Positions 12,740 through 27,090 are shown, counted from the first letter of the stretch. The stretch is 64,000 nucleotides of DNA from Crocodylus rhombifer (GCA_038503035.1 JAVSML010024346.1:744001-808000); one strand, 5' to 3'. The notes: generated by a model from the letters alone, not told the origin. Numbers and translations: made by a program.

Positions 12740-12890
12740 TCCTCACAATGCCTCTCAGAATAGGGAAGCGCTATTGTCCCCGCTGTGCGGATAGGACACC
12801 GAAGAACTGAAATCCAACTCGCTCAAGGTTAAAAGGAACCTGTCGTGCAATCAGGACATGAACCTAAGTTAGTAGGTCCTATATTAGTGG
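12740..12890 (-). repeat. MIR-type SINE, reverse
   Basis: GCTATTGTCCCCGCTGTGCG, ACTCGCTCAAGGTTA and CATGAACCTAAGTTAGTAGG run as the complement of a MIR. Confidence 0.68.
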
Positions 12891-14299
12891 CCGACCAGAA
12901 GACAGCTGGCTCCATGGTTAAACTGTTGATGAGAAGTGGGGATAAAATGGGTTTCTGCGAGCTAGTGTGGATATATGACTGAACCCCACCCAAAGCCCAA
13001 TTTAACCTAGGCTTCTACCTGCCAGAGATTTCTGACTCTAAGTAGTAAATTTAAAAACTTGTACAGATTTGTTTCATGACAAGTATCCCCACCTTTCTCA
13101 CCCATAACTGGAACACAAATGAAATGAGATGGCATGACTCAAATGGGTGAAAATGAGCCACTGCAATGGAAAAGAATTTAGTCAGATGCAAGTCAAATAC
13201 AATACCTGATTTCAGTCCAGGTAAAAGACCTTTTCCTTATCTCACCTAATCAAGGAAACTTTCAGAATTAGGCTAGATACAATTAATAGAGGAAAAAAAC
13301 AAGGAAACAGTTGCCAATCTTGAAAGGAATTTCTGGAAAGGAATTTCTAGATGGGGGGGCATATAAAGTGTACCCAAAAAGGTGCAAAAACAAGTTTCCC
13401 CATAATAATCTCCATGTTATACCATTAAGGGCAATGCAACTTGTGAGACTGAGAAGAATTTAGGAAAGAATGAGCAGGAAAAGGGCCAAAGGCAAAGGTG
13501 GGGGGGGTCAGGTCAAGAAAAGCAGAACCTTTTCTGACACTAATACATGCCACCCTAGCTCTGGAAGACAAGTAGAGAGAGCAAATGAGAAAAAAAAGGG
13601 GCAAATAGACAGAAAACAACCTAATTGATGGGTGCAGAACTAGATACTTAAATGCTAATAGAGCCAGCATAGGTTAGCTGTAAATGTTCAATAGCTGCAT
13701 TTCAAGGGAGCACATGTCATAGCATCCCCAGAACACAGGGTACTCAAACAGACCTAGAGATACCTGAATGGTCCCAGTTAGGTTTTTTGATGAACCGAAA
13801 AGAATGGGAAAAGAGTGACAAACAGTTCCCTGTCACAGACCAAGAAAGTTTCCTGAGAGTCCAGGCTAACAAGATAGGCAAAACAGATTTCACATGCATT
13901 TAAATATGCTGATGACCATGTTACTGAGTTGGACAAAGGAGTCTGTGCAACAAGAGCTGAAGATCACGCAAGAGCTTGGCTCTGCGCAATTAAACAGCGA
14001 ATACTATGAAAATCCAGTTTCTAACCCCCAACTTCAACAAATCTGTTTTTCAATGGAAAGTGAACTACTTGGTGGCTGCAGAACGACTGCACTGCTGCTT
14101 ATGCCATTTAAAACTGAGAATTTCCAAGAGTTAAGACCCCAAAAGAGTGGGCAAATATTGCTCCAATATTTGATTTAAGTTCACAAGAACAAACTGTTAG
14201 TGACACTGTATTTTAAAGGAAGAAAAGAGCATGCTTGGGGCAGAGGGAAGAAAGCAGAATAAGGAACAGCATAGCAAAGTGGACAAGTGATTGGAAGGG

Positions 14300-14460
14300 G
14301 CCCATTTTGTAGCTGTGTTGCTCTGCGGGGGGAAAAAAAAAAAAAGAGAAACACAAAACTCTAAAACTCTTGGTTCAGAGGTGATACCTTTTTATTAGGC
14401 CAACTAAAAAATAGCAAAAAAAGTATTTCTTTGCAAGTGATTCAAATGAATAAGTAATTA
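14300..14460 (+). repeat. Diverged relative of the palindromic-family head
   Basis: TTTTGTAGCTGTGTTGCTCT, TTTTTATTAGGCCAACT and TTTCTTTGCAAGTGATTC follow the order of the head and first arm of the palindromic family but with different spacing and an inserted A-rich tract, suggesting a related subfamily. Confidence 0.45.
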
Positions 14461-14744
14461 CCAAGATATCATCTTCCCAAAGATGCAGCTGAAGGCAAAT
14501 GAATGAAGTGGTGGTGACAAATAAAAGGCATTTAGTTTGCATTAGTTCTGCAAATTGGTTTAATCTGAACAGAAGTCTAGAGAAGTGCACAATGCAATCA
14601 TCGCATCCTCAGTCCTGGGGAAGGACAACAAAAAAAGCAACAAAACTATATTAGAGGGATGGGGAAACCTCCCGTTACACAATGACTAGGAAACTCTCCT
14701 ATTCCCATAGCATTTCACCCCATAATCTTTAAGGTATTCATTCT

Positions 14745-14885
14745 CACAAGCTCCCTATGGGATATGGCAATACTATCACCCCCATTCTACAGAGGATTTA
14801 CTCAAGGCTAGTCTGGTGTACAGCATGGAGCTGAACCCAGGTCTCGCTTATCCCGGGTTACTACATTAACCACTGCTCCATCCTT
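14745..14885 (-). repeat. MIR-type SINE, reverse
   Basis: ACTATCACCCCCATTCTACA, CATGGAGCTGAACCCAGGTC and TTACTACATTAACCACTGCT are the complement of the MIR tail, core and head in order. Confidence 0.78.
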
Positions 14886-14925
14886 CCCCTATGACCCTAG
14901 GCATTCCTAGTGTTCAGCCTGACAA

Positions 14926-14975
14926 AAAAAAAAAAGTCAGAGGTCCCTTCCAGCCCCTAACATCTATGAATCAAG
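14926..14975 (+). mobile_element. CR1 3' tail fragment
   Basis: GTCAGAGGTCCCTTCCAGCC then CATCTATGAATC after an A-run; about 50 bases of CR1 tail. Confidence 0.6.
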
Positions 14976-15729
14976 AGGCCACATCAGTTATTCTCCCCTG
15001 CAAACCTTCCCCCTCGCCCTCAATTTCTGTGACATCCTCTCTAGAGCTCTGTAGTAACAGCTCAGTCCCTTGGGGCCTTGAATAGGTTTAGTTTATGACT
15101 GTTCCTACACTAATAAAAGTGAAGTTATTATAGGACCATAAACAGGGATTAATATACATCACTTGGCCTTGTGACCAGACATCAGAATGACAATCTTAAG
15201 TGCAGATATACTTCTACAAAATTAGACTACGGGATCCTCAGAGTAGGGGACCCCCTGCTTGGTCCTACAGTGCGCACAGGGCAACGTGATCCTAACTGTA
15301 AATGCCCAAGGCTGGTGTCATGCAAATGGATAAAGCAGACCATGGCTTCTGTGAATCCAGGATGACAGTCTACAAACCAAAAATGTTCTTTCACTAACTG
15401 TCCCCTCCATCATCCGCTTCTTCTCGGACCTACTCTTGGGAGCCTGGAATCTCGGTCTGAAACTAATGTTGACAGTTAGCTTTCACCTACAGGAAAACTC
15501 AAATCAAAAGGAGGGTAAAATTGTGCCTTTCATCATGGGAAAAAAATTACAGGCACTACAGCAATAAGAAAAGGTTGCAAAGGAGTCTTATTTGTCATTA
15601 TTTGGGGGACTGTTTAGCATAAAAATGGGCAATTGCATCCGACTAAATGCAAGCATTTCATTCCCAAACTGAAACTGGTATGCAGGTCTCCTAAGGTAGG
15701 ATTCACCATCACCATTAACAGGAGCGTCA

Positions 15730-16115
15730 CTTGCAAAACAGGCAGAGTGAGTATTCAGCACTGGTGAGGCCTCACTTGAAGTGCTGTGTCCAAAACTTTG
15801 GACACAGATTGGAGAGTCCAGAGCAGAGGAACATTAATGATTAGGGGCCTAGGAAGCCATTTAGCCTGGAGAAGAGAGGACTGAGGGGGGAATCTGATAA
15901 GTCTTCAAATACCTGAAAAGACATTATAGGGCGGATGGAGACAGTCCTGTCCCCTGTAGCCACAGAGAAAAGCCTAGGAGCAATGGAATCAAGCAGCAGC
16001 AGAGGAAAAACTTAGGTTGGAGATTAGGAGGAACTTCTGGGCCCAGGGCAGGGGGTCAGACTCAATGATCTACTGAGGTGCCTTCCAACCCAAACATCTA
16101 TGAATGACTATGATG
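15730..16115 (+). mobile_element. CR1 3' end, first of three adjacent tails
   Basis: Contains TCACTTGAAGTGCTGTGTCC, GCCTGGAGAAGAGAGGACTG, GGTTGGAGATTAGGAGGAAC and a terminal GGTGCCTTCCAACCC...CTATGAATGAC tail, the order of a CR1 3' untranslated region. 5' truncated. Confidence 0.78.
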
Positions 16116-16300
16116 GTCGTCAAGCATTCCAATAGGCTTCCCAGATAAACTGCAGACGCTTCATCCTTGGAAGTTTTCAAGAACAGGTTAGAGAGACACT
16201 TGGCTGGGATGGTTTAGTCAGGGATGATCCTGCCTTGAGCACAGGGCTGGGCTAGATGATCTCCTGAGGTCCTTCCAGCCGTACTTTCCTATGATCACCA
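16116..16300 (+). mobile_element. CR1 3' end, second adjacent tail
   Basis: TTGGAAGTTTTCAAGAACAG, TTGGCTGGGATGGTTTAGTC and GATCTCCTGAGGTCCTTCCA, then CCTATGATCACC: a second, more truncated CR1 tail directly abutting the first. Confidence 0.75.
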
Positions 16301-16554
16301 TCCTAAAACATGTGAAACACATGCAAGGCCACACAGGAGTCGGAAAGGTTCAACTTCTCTCCCCTCTATGACATCCCTTCCCTCCATCCTGACCTCCCAC
16401 CAAGGAGGTAAACCAATTCAAACATCCAAAACCCTAATCCATCTTATGGAGGGGAACAAAGCTTCAATTTGCATGATTTAATGAGCTAGAAGCCAATATA
16501 AACACAAAGCCCTAATTTTACCTGATGGGCGCAGCAGTAGTAAGAGCTCATAAA

Positions 16555-16690
16555 AAGACAAAGACCAACAGCAGATGCTTCCTCAGCCTGATGAAGGGTA
16601 TTTGTACCTGAAAGTTTGCAAAGAAGAATTTTTCCAACTATTTGAGTTGGTCTTGAAAGAAAATCAGATTTACCCAAAAAACATTTTCTG
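16555..16690 (-). mobile_element. Palindromic-family repeat, half copy
   Basis: CTTCCTCAGCCTGATGAAGG, ACCTGAAAGTTTGCAAAGAA, TTTTTCCAACTATTTGAGTT and GATTTACCCAAA match one arm plus part of the head of the palindromic family. It sits between two CR1 tails. Confidence 0.65.
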
Positions 16691-16691
16691 C

Positions 16692-16905
16692 ATAAAAAGA
16701 TGATTCACAATCAGGTTGCTAGAATCTGTAATGGGTTTCCAAGGGAGGTGGTGCTATCCCCTATCTTGGGGGTCTTTAAGGGGAAGCTAGATATGCACTT
16801 GGCTGGGATCATCTGACCCTAGTGCTCTTTCCTACCCAGGGCAGGAGGTTGGACTCGATGATCTGCTAAGGTCCCTTCTGACCCTAACATCTATGAATCA
16901 CAGAA
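16692..16905 (+). mobile_element. CR1 3' end, third tail
   Basis: GTTTCCAAGGGAGGTGGTGC, GGGTCTTTAAGGGGAAGCTA, TTGGCTGGGATCATCTGACC and AAGGTCCCTTCTGACCCTAA then CTATGAATCA. The ATCTGACCC variant marks a different subfamily from the other two tails and matches the 55500-56396 copy. Confidence 0.76.
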
Positions 16906-19900
16906 AAGAAAACTATTTAATAGACTCTACTGCTCCTGAAGACTGATCATTACCAAGCATTTATTTGTCCAGTGGTGACAGATTAGGTACAGCATATTAA
17001 AATTAAGCCTGTCCCATAGGAGAAATTCCTCCTTCCTAACTTCATGGTATTTGCCCTACTAGGACATTTCATAGGCCTTGAGAATGATTTGGGAAGTGGG
17101 AGGTCCACAGATAGAACAATCAGAATTACCTGGCATTTATGTAATAGAACAGGCAGCAAGCCCAGCATACATTTCTGATGTAAAATGGTTGGCGAATACT
17201 TCCACACACCCCACCCTTTATAATACTACTTGCAAGCAACTTCAAATACAGCATTGCCATGATAATAAAAATAAAGAGATTACGCAGAAGGTACCTCCTG
17301 CGCATACTTATATTAAATTCAGTACATCCCACCAGACACAGCACAGCAAGAATTTGGGCAGCATTCACTGATCCAGGCTGACAAGCATCTGTGAAAGGCA
17401 CCCTGGGACTGCTGTACAGATAACCACAGCTGCACAGAGTCCTCTGTGTTACAAAACACACAATTAGGTTTAACCTACCTGATGCAATTCCACCGCAACA
17501 CAGGAAAAAAATAATCAATTAAGCCAGTTAATGTTATGCCAGAAGCAGACCAACACTGTTTAATACACCAAAAGCACCTTTTCGAAAGAGAAACTGAAAA
17601 CACTTAAAACTCGAGTTTAAGGGGTTTGCTATAAAAGGAGTACTATTTACCATCTAGATATTTTTATCTATTAAATGGCTAGCAAAAATGCTGCACACTC
17701 AGGAAGGCAAGATTCTGCTCCTTCCAGAGCATTAAATTGGGCCCATCATGATTTTGCAGGATACCAGGCCTCCTCTTACTTACAAGGACTGGCTTTGTCT
17801 AGTTCTCACCAGAGGTATTTGAGAAGCACGATCTTTAAGAGCCTCATGAAATGTTATATTTCACAAGACTGAGCAGCTCGCTGGGTACTAAAGATAACCG
17901 CTAGCATTTCAAGATGGAATCTCATTGATGAGATCAGAGGCAAAGCCCCTTCATCTGCACAACAGCCTAAAACTATGCAGACTGATGCAGCCCTCACCTG
18001 AGTTCAGTACAACTAACTGCGTTCCCAAAGTCACCTGCAGCAAGGGTAATATCTTCTGGGCCTTATCTTCCGGTCCGGTTTTAAAGATCTTATGGCAACT
18101 GCAACACAAGCTCGGTATTTTCATTTTCCAGATTAAGACAAAACCGAGACGCTTTATCTACATCAGATCCTCGTGTACACAGGGCACACAGCAAGAGCCA
18201 GTGCCTGCCCCCGAGCAGGATCCAAGGTTGCAAAGGAAGCAAGCAGAGCTGGGTATAGAAGCCAATCCTTATCCAAAGGATTCAACTGCAGGGTTCCTTG
18301 ATGGGCAGGGTGTTTAAAATCAGGATAACTTCAGAGTAACAAGAGGAGCTGTTGAAGCAAGAGTTACTCCCTCACTTGAGTTGGAGAATGCCAGTGTGCA
18401 GAAAGGAGCACGGATTCTGTCTTAGCATGGTTAGGAACCGCTCTCTCAATTACCTGCTGTAATTCAGCCCCAACCAGAGTGACTGCAAGTTGCTGCCAAC
18501 TAAAAGAAGAAAGGTTCCTTAAGAGTTTGTGGCATTCCTCTCTGTGAAGTACAGAAAGTCAGTCCAGCTCCAAACCATCGCTCTAACCAGTGTGCATGGT
18601 TAGTCTTAGAGGATCAAGGAAGGAAGGGATGCAGTAACTTTATTACTTTCAACCCAAGAGCCATAAAGATAAGCCAATACTACCATCAAATTCTGTCCTG
18701 AAGTTGAAGGACTTCAGCCTTCTGGACTATGGATCTGGCATATTATCTACTAAAACATTCACTTTTGATGCAAGATTCTTGTTTTGCAGGGTGCTTAAAA
18801 AGCCAAGTCTGGCTCAGGCAGCAGAAGGAAAGTTACCCTGATTAAAGACAATTTGAGAGCTCAACTGGGAAAGACAGACCGGTGCTGTGTGTGAAAGGCA
18901 GGTCTTTAAAAAGGGATTCTCTGCAGTCCAGCTTAAGTGAATTATTGCAAAGGTGTGCATCTTGGAGGAGAGATACTTCCCCTTAGATGTGACACTAGAT
19001 CCCTTCAGGCACAATCCAAGTCAGGCACAGAGGAAGAAGAGTACGCAAATCAGGTCCCGACTTAGTTTTGCCTACTCCTTTCCCAAGGAATTGCAAGAAC
19101 TTGGACACTGCTCCCGGCCCCGAGCACTGTATCATCATGGAGTCGCTCACAAATCACAACCTTAATCCCACTGTCTTCCATGACTAATAAAACATGCCCT
19201 CCTTTAAACTGTTAGAAGACAGATGATTGCAGAGTCCTACAAAAACAGTATGAGAGCTCCTACGCTCAGAGAAATGGGAGCTCCCTTCCCTACTTCCATT
19301 AAGAACAGCAAAGAATTAGCCACGAACCAGCATATCTTCTTGTCCTTCCTCTTCTCAAGTGTTAAAAGACCTGTCCCAATGAAAGCAGAGCGGTCTGAGT
19401 CAGAGGCATTTCAGACAAGTCCTTGATGGGTATTAATCTCCGAAAAATTCTACAAATACCAAACAGCAAGCAGTTCTGCCGCTCCCCTAACGAGCCTCAT
19501 GTAGGAACGTGGCTCCTTCCCCTCCCTTTGCACAAGATACTGCTAGTAAGCCAGGGCTCTACTGAAAGGTCTCATCAGCTGAAGCAGAAGCATAAACCAA
19601 AGGGCAGTCGGAGCTGATGCCCTCTCGGAGCATCAGGGCAAGCTGGAAAGTCAGAGTAACTTTTAACCCTGAAATCAAGCAGATATGGCTGGCAGATCTC
19701 AAGTCTCCCCTCCATTTTCACACTATCAGGTTGTATGTAGAAAGAATCCAACTGTGGCAGCAGCAGGCAATGGGGTGTTTTGTCTGTTTAAACTTAACCC
19801 CATCCACTTTGCCCACAGAGTTCAGGGCCGTGCTTCGCACTTGGGCAAAGGATTTGCTCAGTCCTTGTTTAGCACGAAAGAGCTCTAGTGGTACATCCAC

Positions 19901-20256
19901 ATCAGTCAGATATGATCGTGCCCCTTTGCCAAGACCACTCAGCTAATGAAAACCCAGTGAGGGTATGGCTATTCTGGAAAAACTTTGGTTATTTCAGGCA
20001 GCTGGCAGAGCTCGGCTAAGCAGAGCCTTGCCCACAACTGCACAGTGCTGCTGCTATACCCCTGCTAGGAAATGCAGATGTGTCTTTGAATGAATCCCAC
20101 AGATTCCTCTTCAGGGCAAATTTACCATGGGGTTCTCCCAAAAGAAATCAAACCAGCAAATCCACAACCAGGAAAGGCCTACACCAGAGGGCCTAGTTCT
20201 TTAAACTAAGTAAAGGGCTTTCTTTTCACTATATTTGACTACACAATTCTTAGTCT

Positions 20257-20441
20257 TAGGGGTGGGCAATTATTTTGGGCAGAGGGCCGCTTACTGAGTT
20301 TTGGCAAGCCATCGAGGGCCGTGTGACAGGCAGCCCAGGGCACATTAATTAATTTTCTAAATTTTTTAGGGGCCCTATGGGCCGGATAGAGTGGTGTGGT
20401 AGGCTGCATCCTGCCCCCGGGCTGCATTTTGCCCACCCATG
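20257..20441. mobile_element. hAT-like element with GGGGTGGGCAA ends
   Basis: TAGGGGTGGGCAATTATTTT and (complement of) CATTTTGCCCACCCATG form inverted ends around GAGGGCCGCTTACTGAG...GGGCCCTATGGGCCGGATAG. These are termini I recognise from a widespread sauropsid hAT family. The exact target duplication is ambiguous (AGTCTTAG / TGTCCTAG). Confidence 0.72.
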
Positions 20442-22224
20442 TCCTAGCCCCTTCCTTACTGTGAGCATCTGCCAGGCTACGATCGCAGCCAGAACCCCAG
20501 CAAAGAGATCAACGGCCTGCAATGCATTCAGGCAACGTGGTCTTTTCTGGACAAAGAGAGGAATATTTAAGGCAGCAGACAGCTTGGGTACAGCTGTCCT
20601 AGGGGCCTCCTGAGCATTTCCACAAGAACACCATTCTGCTTAGTTTGACTTCAACCACTGGCAGTGAACAGTGAAAAGCCTGCTGCTACCGCAACTTCAT
20701 GGACAGAAAAACCAGAACAAAACTCCTGACAGCAGTTCTCAGCAGGAGCCAGCAGAAGGCTCCTGACTTCCAGCCACAAGACATCTCCAGTCCTTTCTGC
20801 CTATGGCAGTCAAGAGACTGGGGGGGAGGCAGAGTCTGAGACACCAGAGGCATGGAGCATGTTGCCATCAGCCAATTCATTTTGCTTCCCACAGACGTTA
20901 AGTCCTGTCCAACCCCTCAGTACTGACAGTGCCAAACTACCCAGAGCTTCAATTGCTTCTTCAAAGTAAGGAGCAGTCCCCCGCTCACGGCACTGCTAAC
21001 AGAACGTTCTCCACCCAGCTCCAAGCTCATGCTGCTTTCATCAAGATTGATTTTCGCATGTGCACAATGCTTTAGCTCTGGGCATGTATAGTAACATCTC
21101 CTCCTCTCTCTATTCCCTCCCCCCGTCCCAGAAAACCACTGGAGTATTCAGTCATCCAGTTAATTCAAGAGTCTTCTGCTAAGCTTTAAGCCTGAGCTTG
21201 GGGAAAACCCTGGGTTGCTGGAAAGCAGGGATTTTCTCCTGGCCAGTCTTTGTCGAGGAGGGAAGGAAAACATGGGTAAAGAACACGCATCAGCAGCAGC
21301 TTTAAAGTTAAGTGTTCATCCAAGAGCTGTGAAAAATCCTCCAGTCAAGGACTGATGCAGTGTTGTGTTCCCATGCCTGCAGACAGCTCCAGTGCCTCTG
21401 CCGTTCAGTTTTTTCAACTGAAAAACCAACCAGAGTAGTCCATTTTCACTGCAGCTATTCAAAGCCCTCTCGGCAGCAATGAGACTGAAAAGAATCAGGT
21501 CATCAATATCCAGCTACTGACTGCTTTCCCCGGCTACTCACAGCTTTGCCAGAGAAACTGTTCCCTCGGGACAACTCATCTCCTTTTCATCCAATCTAGA
21601 CTTGACAATATCACTCTTAAAGTCTTTCTAGACCATATCCCCCAAGCAGTTGAGTGGTTTTGCTGCTGCTTTGCTGGGTTTGGCATGTGCGAGCATGTGG
21701 AACGTGCCCGAGATGATTCCTTGCCGAGCACAGCAGAGCCAGGGTGCAGAGTTCTCCCTGGTGTCTGGTGGCGACCAAGCACTTTCAGAAAGCTATTTGG
21801 CCACAATTCAGCAGAGCCACAATCAATTACTTAATAGCTACGCCAGCAGGTCCCAGTCTTTTCCACAGTGACCGTATTCCTGCTATAGTTGAATTTCTGT
21901 GGGGCTGAACCCCTCTTCAAATGCAGCAACTCCTAGCTTGGGAACTGCTGAGCTACATGGTGCTGAGCATGAACTGCTAAGAAATAACTGTTATTAGAAT
22001 CGCTTATAGTTTTTAGAAGGATCATTCAGATCATCTAAAGGAGACATGAAACTCACCTCTGTATGTTGCTGCTTGATGAACTCATCCATGGCATGAACAC
22101 AACTGTATTTGGATCCTGCTTTGTGAAGAGGCCTTCCTGCAGTGGATATTTAATTGGTTTCCAACACCACAGTACCTGTGTGCTGCAAAACCAGTGTACT
22201 TACCTTCATCCTGAGAGCTCAGGA

Positions 22225-22370
22225 AATGTTCTTTTACAGATAAGGATCTAAGGCCACAAAGGGTAAAGCAGCCCAAGGTTAAACCTAGTCTGCAGCAGAG
22301 CAGGAAACTAAGCCCAGATCTTTCAAGTCCCAGGATAGGCCCCTCACTATTGAGCCATCCTTCCATCACA
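22225..22370 (-). repeat. MIR-type SINE, reverse
   Basis: TTTTACAGATAAGGATCTAA, GGCCACAAAGGGTAAAGCAG, CTAAGCCCAGATCTTTCAAG and CACTATTGAGCCATCCTTCC fit the reverse of a MIR. Confidence 0.74.
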
Positions 22371-25300
22371 GAAGCAGCCACAAGTGGAACAAGCATGGGG
22401 ACATAAAGGGAAACAAAGGCAGTGGGGATGAACACAAGAGAAGGTTTCTATGGGCTTGTGGCTGGTCACTGGAAAGCCTCCTAAAGCTGAGAGTCCCACT
22501 TTATGAAGACAATAAAGCCAGGTTGGGATCAGCATCAAGCCAACCTGTTGTACAAGCCTCTGGTTTTAGAGTGAGCGGATACGAGGAACGCAAATGTGTG
22601 GCAGTGTCCACATCAACCCCTCTGTCAGCTAACCCAGCTGCTGAACAGTTAAATTCCCTGGTGCAGACAAGGCCGCAGTTACCATTGAGCACTTATGGAG
22701 ATTAGTGCTTTAGAAAGGAGGTTTTCTAACTAGGAATTGAGCTGTTCCCATCTATTTAAGTTTTGCTTGATCTTTGTGGTCATTCTATGCAGCACACTCA
22801 ATACAAAGGAAAGGAAAATAAAGATACAGCCGCTCTCTCCCAACCCATCCATTACATGCTACAGCAAGCCATTTCCTGCTTTGCTTTTTATGTCGCTCTG
22901 TCAATGCCCTCCAGGTTTCCTTTCCAATAGATGTTGTAGTATAAACACCTACAATGAAATCGGAAAGGGTAGCACTTCTATTAAATTCCCACTGGCATGC
23001 AGTTCCTCCTGCCTGCCCCAGCAAGGACAATGTAGCACAGGGATGAAAGGAGGTATATGTATGAAGCTGACAAGGACAAGAGCACTGAACATTTCCTGCA
23101 TTTTTTGAACATTCAGCATCTGTATTGTAGACTGCCTTAAATTTGGGCAGTTTGTGCCACTTTAGCTGACAATCTGACCCAGATATAGTAATTTAGCACT
23201 GGAGGCATTAGAAATGCTGGAAGTCACCTGACATGAAGTACGATCAAAGACACTAAAGGGAATCAGAATATTATATATATTTTACTGTAGCTGCATTTAA
23301 TCCCTCAGCACAAAGCTGCCTTTTCAGGAAAGATTAACATATTTTAAATGACTAAACTCTATGTAATCTGCAATCACCAAAGAAGTTAATTCAATTAAGG
23401 CAAGCCCCTGTTAATTTTTTTTTAATTTCTTGCTAGTCGCCCTACAATGCACAGCTTACATTGCAAGTCAGAGAGATGAGATACAAACAGAGGTGCTTTT
23501 AGCTGGCCATGGAATAAAATGCAGGTTTGCAATCAATCTGCAGCAAGCACCTGAGATTTCATCGATCCAGTTTTGAAACAGAAAAAGCATACTCCCACAG
23601 AGAACCAGCGATTTGCAGTAAATCCCAAAAGAAGCTGCAAGTGACCTCACGTCACGCAGCCAACGCACCGACTGACTGGCATGGGCAGGGGAGGGAGGGC
23701 TCCAAGGGATGGACGACTGCAGCAGTGTGTCAGCTTTCATACTCCAACATGCAGGGCTCAAGGTGTTGATGCAACAAAAATGAAAGCCAGATAATTTTAG
23801 TAACCGAGGAGATGCAAGAAGCAGGGAGACGGAGGGGGCTTTATTTAAGAGATTAAATCAGAAGCTCCCAAACCTTCTTTGTTCAGAAAAAAAACAAACA
23901 CATTATTGCTGACAGTAATGCATAGCGTAATCTGGAGGGGGGGGAAAAAATCACTGCAGTGCAAGCAAACATGTTTATTTAGGTAGAAAGCTGCACTGAA
24001 TTGCCACAATACAGCCGAGGAGAAAAAGGTTGCTATTTCCATCATTGGCCAATAACTTTTCCAAATGAAATACAAAAATAGATCAGCAGAAGCATTCCCT
24101 ATTTCACAAGGCAAGACATTCCCTTTGAACACTTGGCTGCTTCTCCTGTGCCTGCTCTAAAGCCTTTAACGAGGTCCAATTAAGAACCAGGCAGTGGTAG
24201 CACATACATTTCTTGAAAAGATTGTAGGAAGCCAACACAAGAGGCATGATCTTAGCCCTGACATTCTGGTCTAGCTAATCAACAGCAGTACCCCCGTTAC
24301 ATTTGATTGGCTTTTCTAGAGGGATTGAAAGGAAACAATGCCAGGGCAGCATTCTGCTCTCCTATGAGTGGCAGCAAGATACCTTTAATGACGGCCTTCC
24401 AACCAGGCAGACAACCATTCAGTGAAACAGGAAGCGAACAGAACATCCCAGCGGCAACAGCTTTTTCAGAAAAGGACGCTTAGATTTGTAAAAGCCACTG
24501 TTATGCAAGGCTTTGCACCCTGCAACGCCAACAGACAAGGAGAGCAAGCTAAACAGGGGCGGAAAATTCCAGCTTTAACATTCCCAGCACTGATCAAGAG
24601 ATGTTCAGGCTTCTTCTTCCTTGTACAGATCACCATTAGCATATCTATCTAGTTACTAAGGCTAGACACAACTGATCTTTATGCCGACATGGCTTTGTCC
24701 AAATCTCGCTTGGAGAGCAGAAACAGGCTGGAATAAATAGGTATTTCCAAGCCACACACAAGAACTCTGTTTAATGAGGTCTCAGAAATGCATCAGGACT
24801 GCCTATACTACAAGGACACTGGCTCATGAATGTGAGCCCCCAGCAGCTTTAGAGGAGCCAGGTTGGGTATGGCTACTAGGTGGCACAGCGCTGCCACCTG
24901 GACCATTTGCCTGTACATTTACCCTGCTTTTTGGGTGGATCTGGCAGATCATACTGGATTTCAGGAGGCCGTTGCTACTCTGCTAGCATTATGCAAGCTG
25001 GTGAGCTCAGAGAAGCTAGTGCGCTTAAAACTAGCTTGGGTGTGTATACATGACCTAGTGTCTGCGAGACTGGACGTACTTTGCTGCATCACTCCATCCT
25101 TCCCAGACAAATATACATATGTTCAAGGGGAATCATCATACTCATGTTTCCAGAATAATTACCAGGAGAGGAGGATTCAGGAGATCGGGCATGTTCAACA
25201 GAACCGCAATAGCGGGGAAACCCATGGGCAAGGACAGCAGCTGCCAAGATCCAGCAAGCAGCACCCAGAGAACAAATCTGTTACTGTGCCACGGATCAAA

Positions 25301-25849
25301 CCACCCTTTGAGACGCACGCTGCAAGCTGCATGCAGAGTAAATCGCGGCCCTAGCATCAAAGAGGCCGCAGCACCTGCAAGGAGCGTGGCCGGTATCTGA
25401 TCAATCATAACCTGGTACCAACAGCATCTTCCACACGCAAACCGCTCTCAAGATCCTCATAAAATGGCTGGCTGAGCAACACCTCGCTGCTGGCACCTGG
25501 GACTTACCCAGAGAGATGCACAGGGGGTCGCCTGGGGGCTATTGCGACAAAGGGGAAATAAAGGAACGAGGCAGGCCAAAGGGAAGGGCCCACATACGTG
25601 GCTTGATTCACCTCGTACCACTGAGGAAGACCGAAGCAACACCGCCATGCGAGTCATTTTGGAAAGCACAGCGGGGTGCTTAGCAACGCGGGGGCAGCAG
25701 TACCCCACGCCCTGACACAGCCTCGGGTTCCCCCTCATTAAATCAGGGTTTTCCACAAAGGGAAGGGGGACCGAACCGGCACCAGGACCAGCCAAGGAGG
25801 ACGCCCAGGCCTCCCCATCTCTTCCCTGCCCAAAGGCGGAGGAGACGCT

Positions 25850-26640
<791 letters not shown>

Positions 26641-26889
26641 GTCTCTGCAATTATTTGATTCCTCTGATTGCTCCGGTCGGTGCCAAGCTGAGTTGGTTTA
26701 AGCTGGTAACAAAACGATGACGGTGTTGTGTTAAAGACATCCTTTCACAGTGATAAAGAAAGGGAAAAAAAAAATCATGCGAGCCCACTCAAAGCCATCG
26801 GCTGTTTGCAAAAGGCACGGGCAGCTCGATATCCCAGACGCCAGCAACGTAAGAAGTTAAAATAACAACATTTAAGCAATCATTAAATA

Positions 26890-27090
26890 AGGCAAAAGCA
26901 GAGCAGCAGATCAGAAGGGGAGCACCAGGCAGGGAAGCAGAAAGCAGAGCAGAAGGGGAGCACCTGGCGGGGAAGCAGAAAGCAGAACAGAAAGGGAGCA
27001 CCAGACAGGGGAGCAGAGCAGCAGATCAGAAAGGGAGCACTAGATGGGGAGAGCAGAAAGCAGAGCAGCGGGTCAGGCGGGGTGAGGAGA
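26890..27090 (+). repeat. GAGCAG minisatellite near the RAB6A promoter
   Basis: Four to five diverged units of about 45-60 bases built on GAGCAGCAGATCAGAAGGGG, AGCACC, GGCAGGGAAGCAGAAAGCA. The complementary version of the same unit fills 35930-36110. Some 250 bases upstream of the RAB6A CpG block. Confidence 0.8.

Larger units (their letters stand above)
16906..25849. other. Unassigned intronic sequence leading to the RAB6A promoter
   Basis: Apart from the hAT element at 20257-20441 and the MIR at 22225-22370, I recognise no repeat, RNA gene or exon here. Any RAB6A first-intron enhancer would lie in this stretch, but the sequence alone does not show one. Confidence 0.5.
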
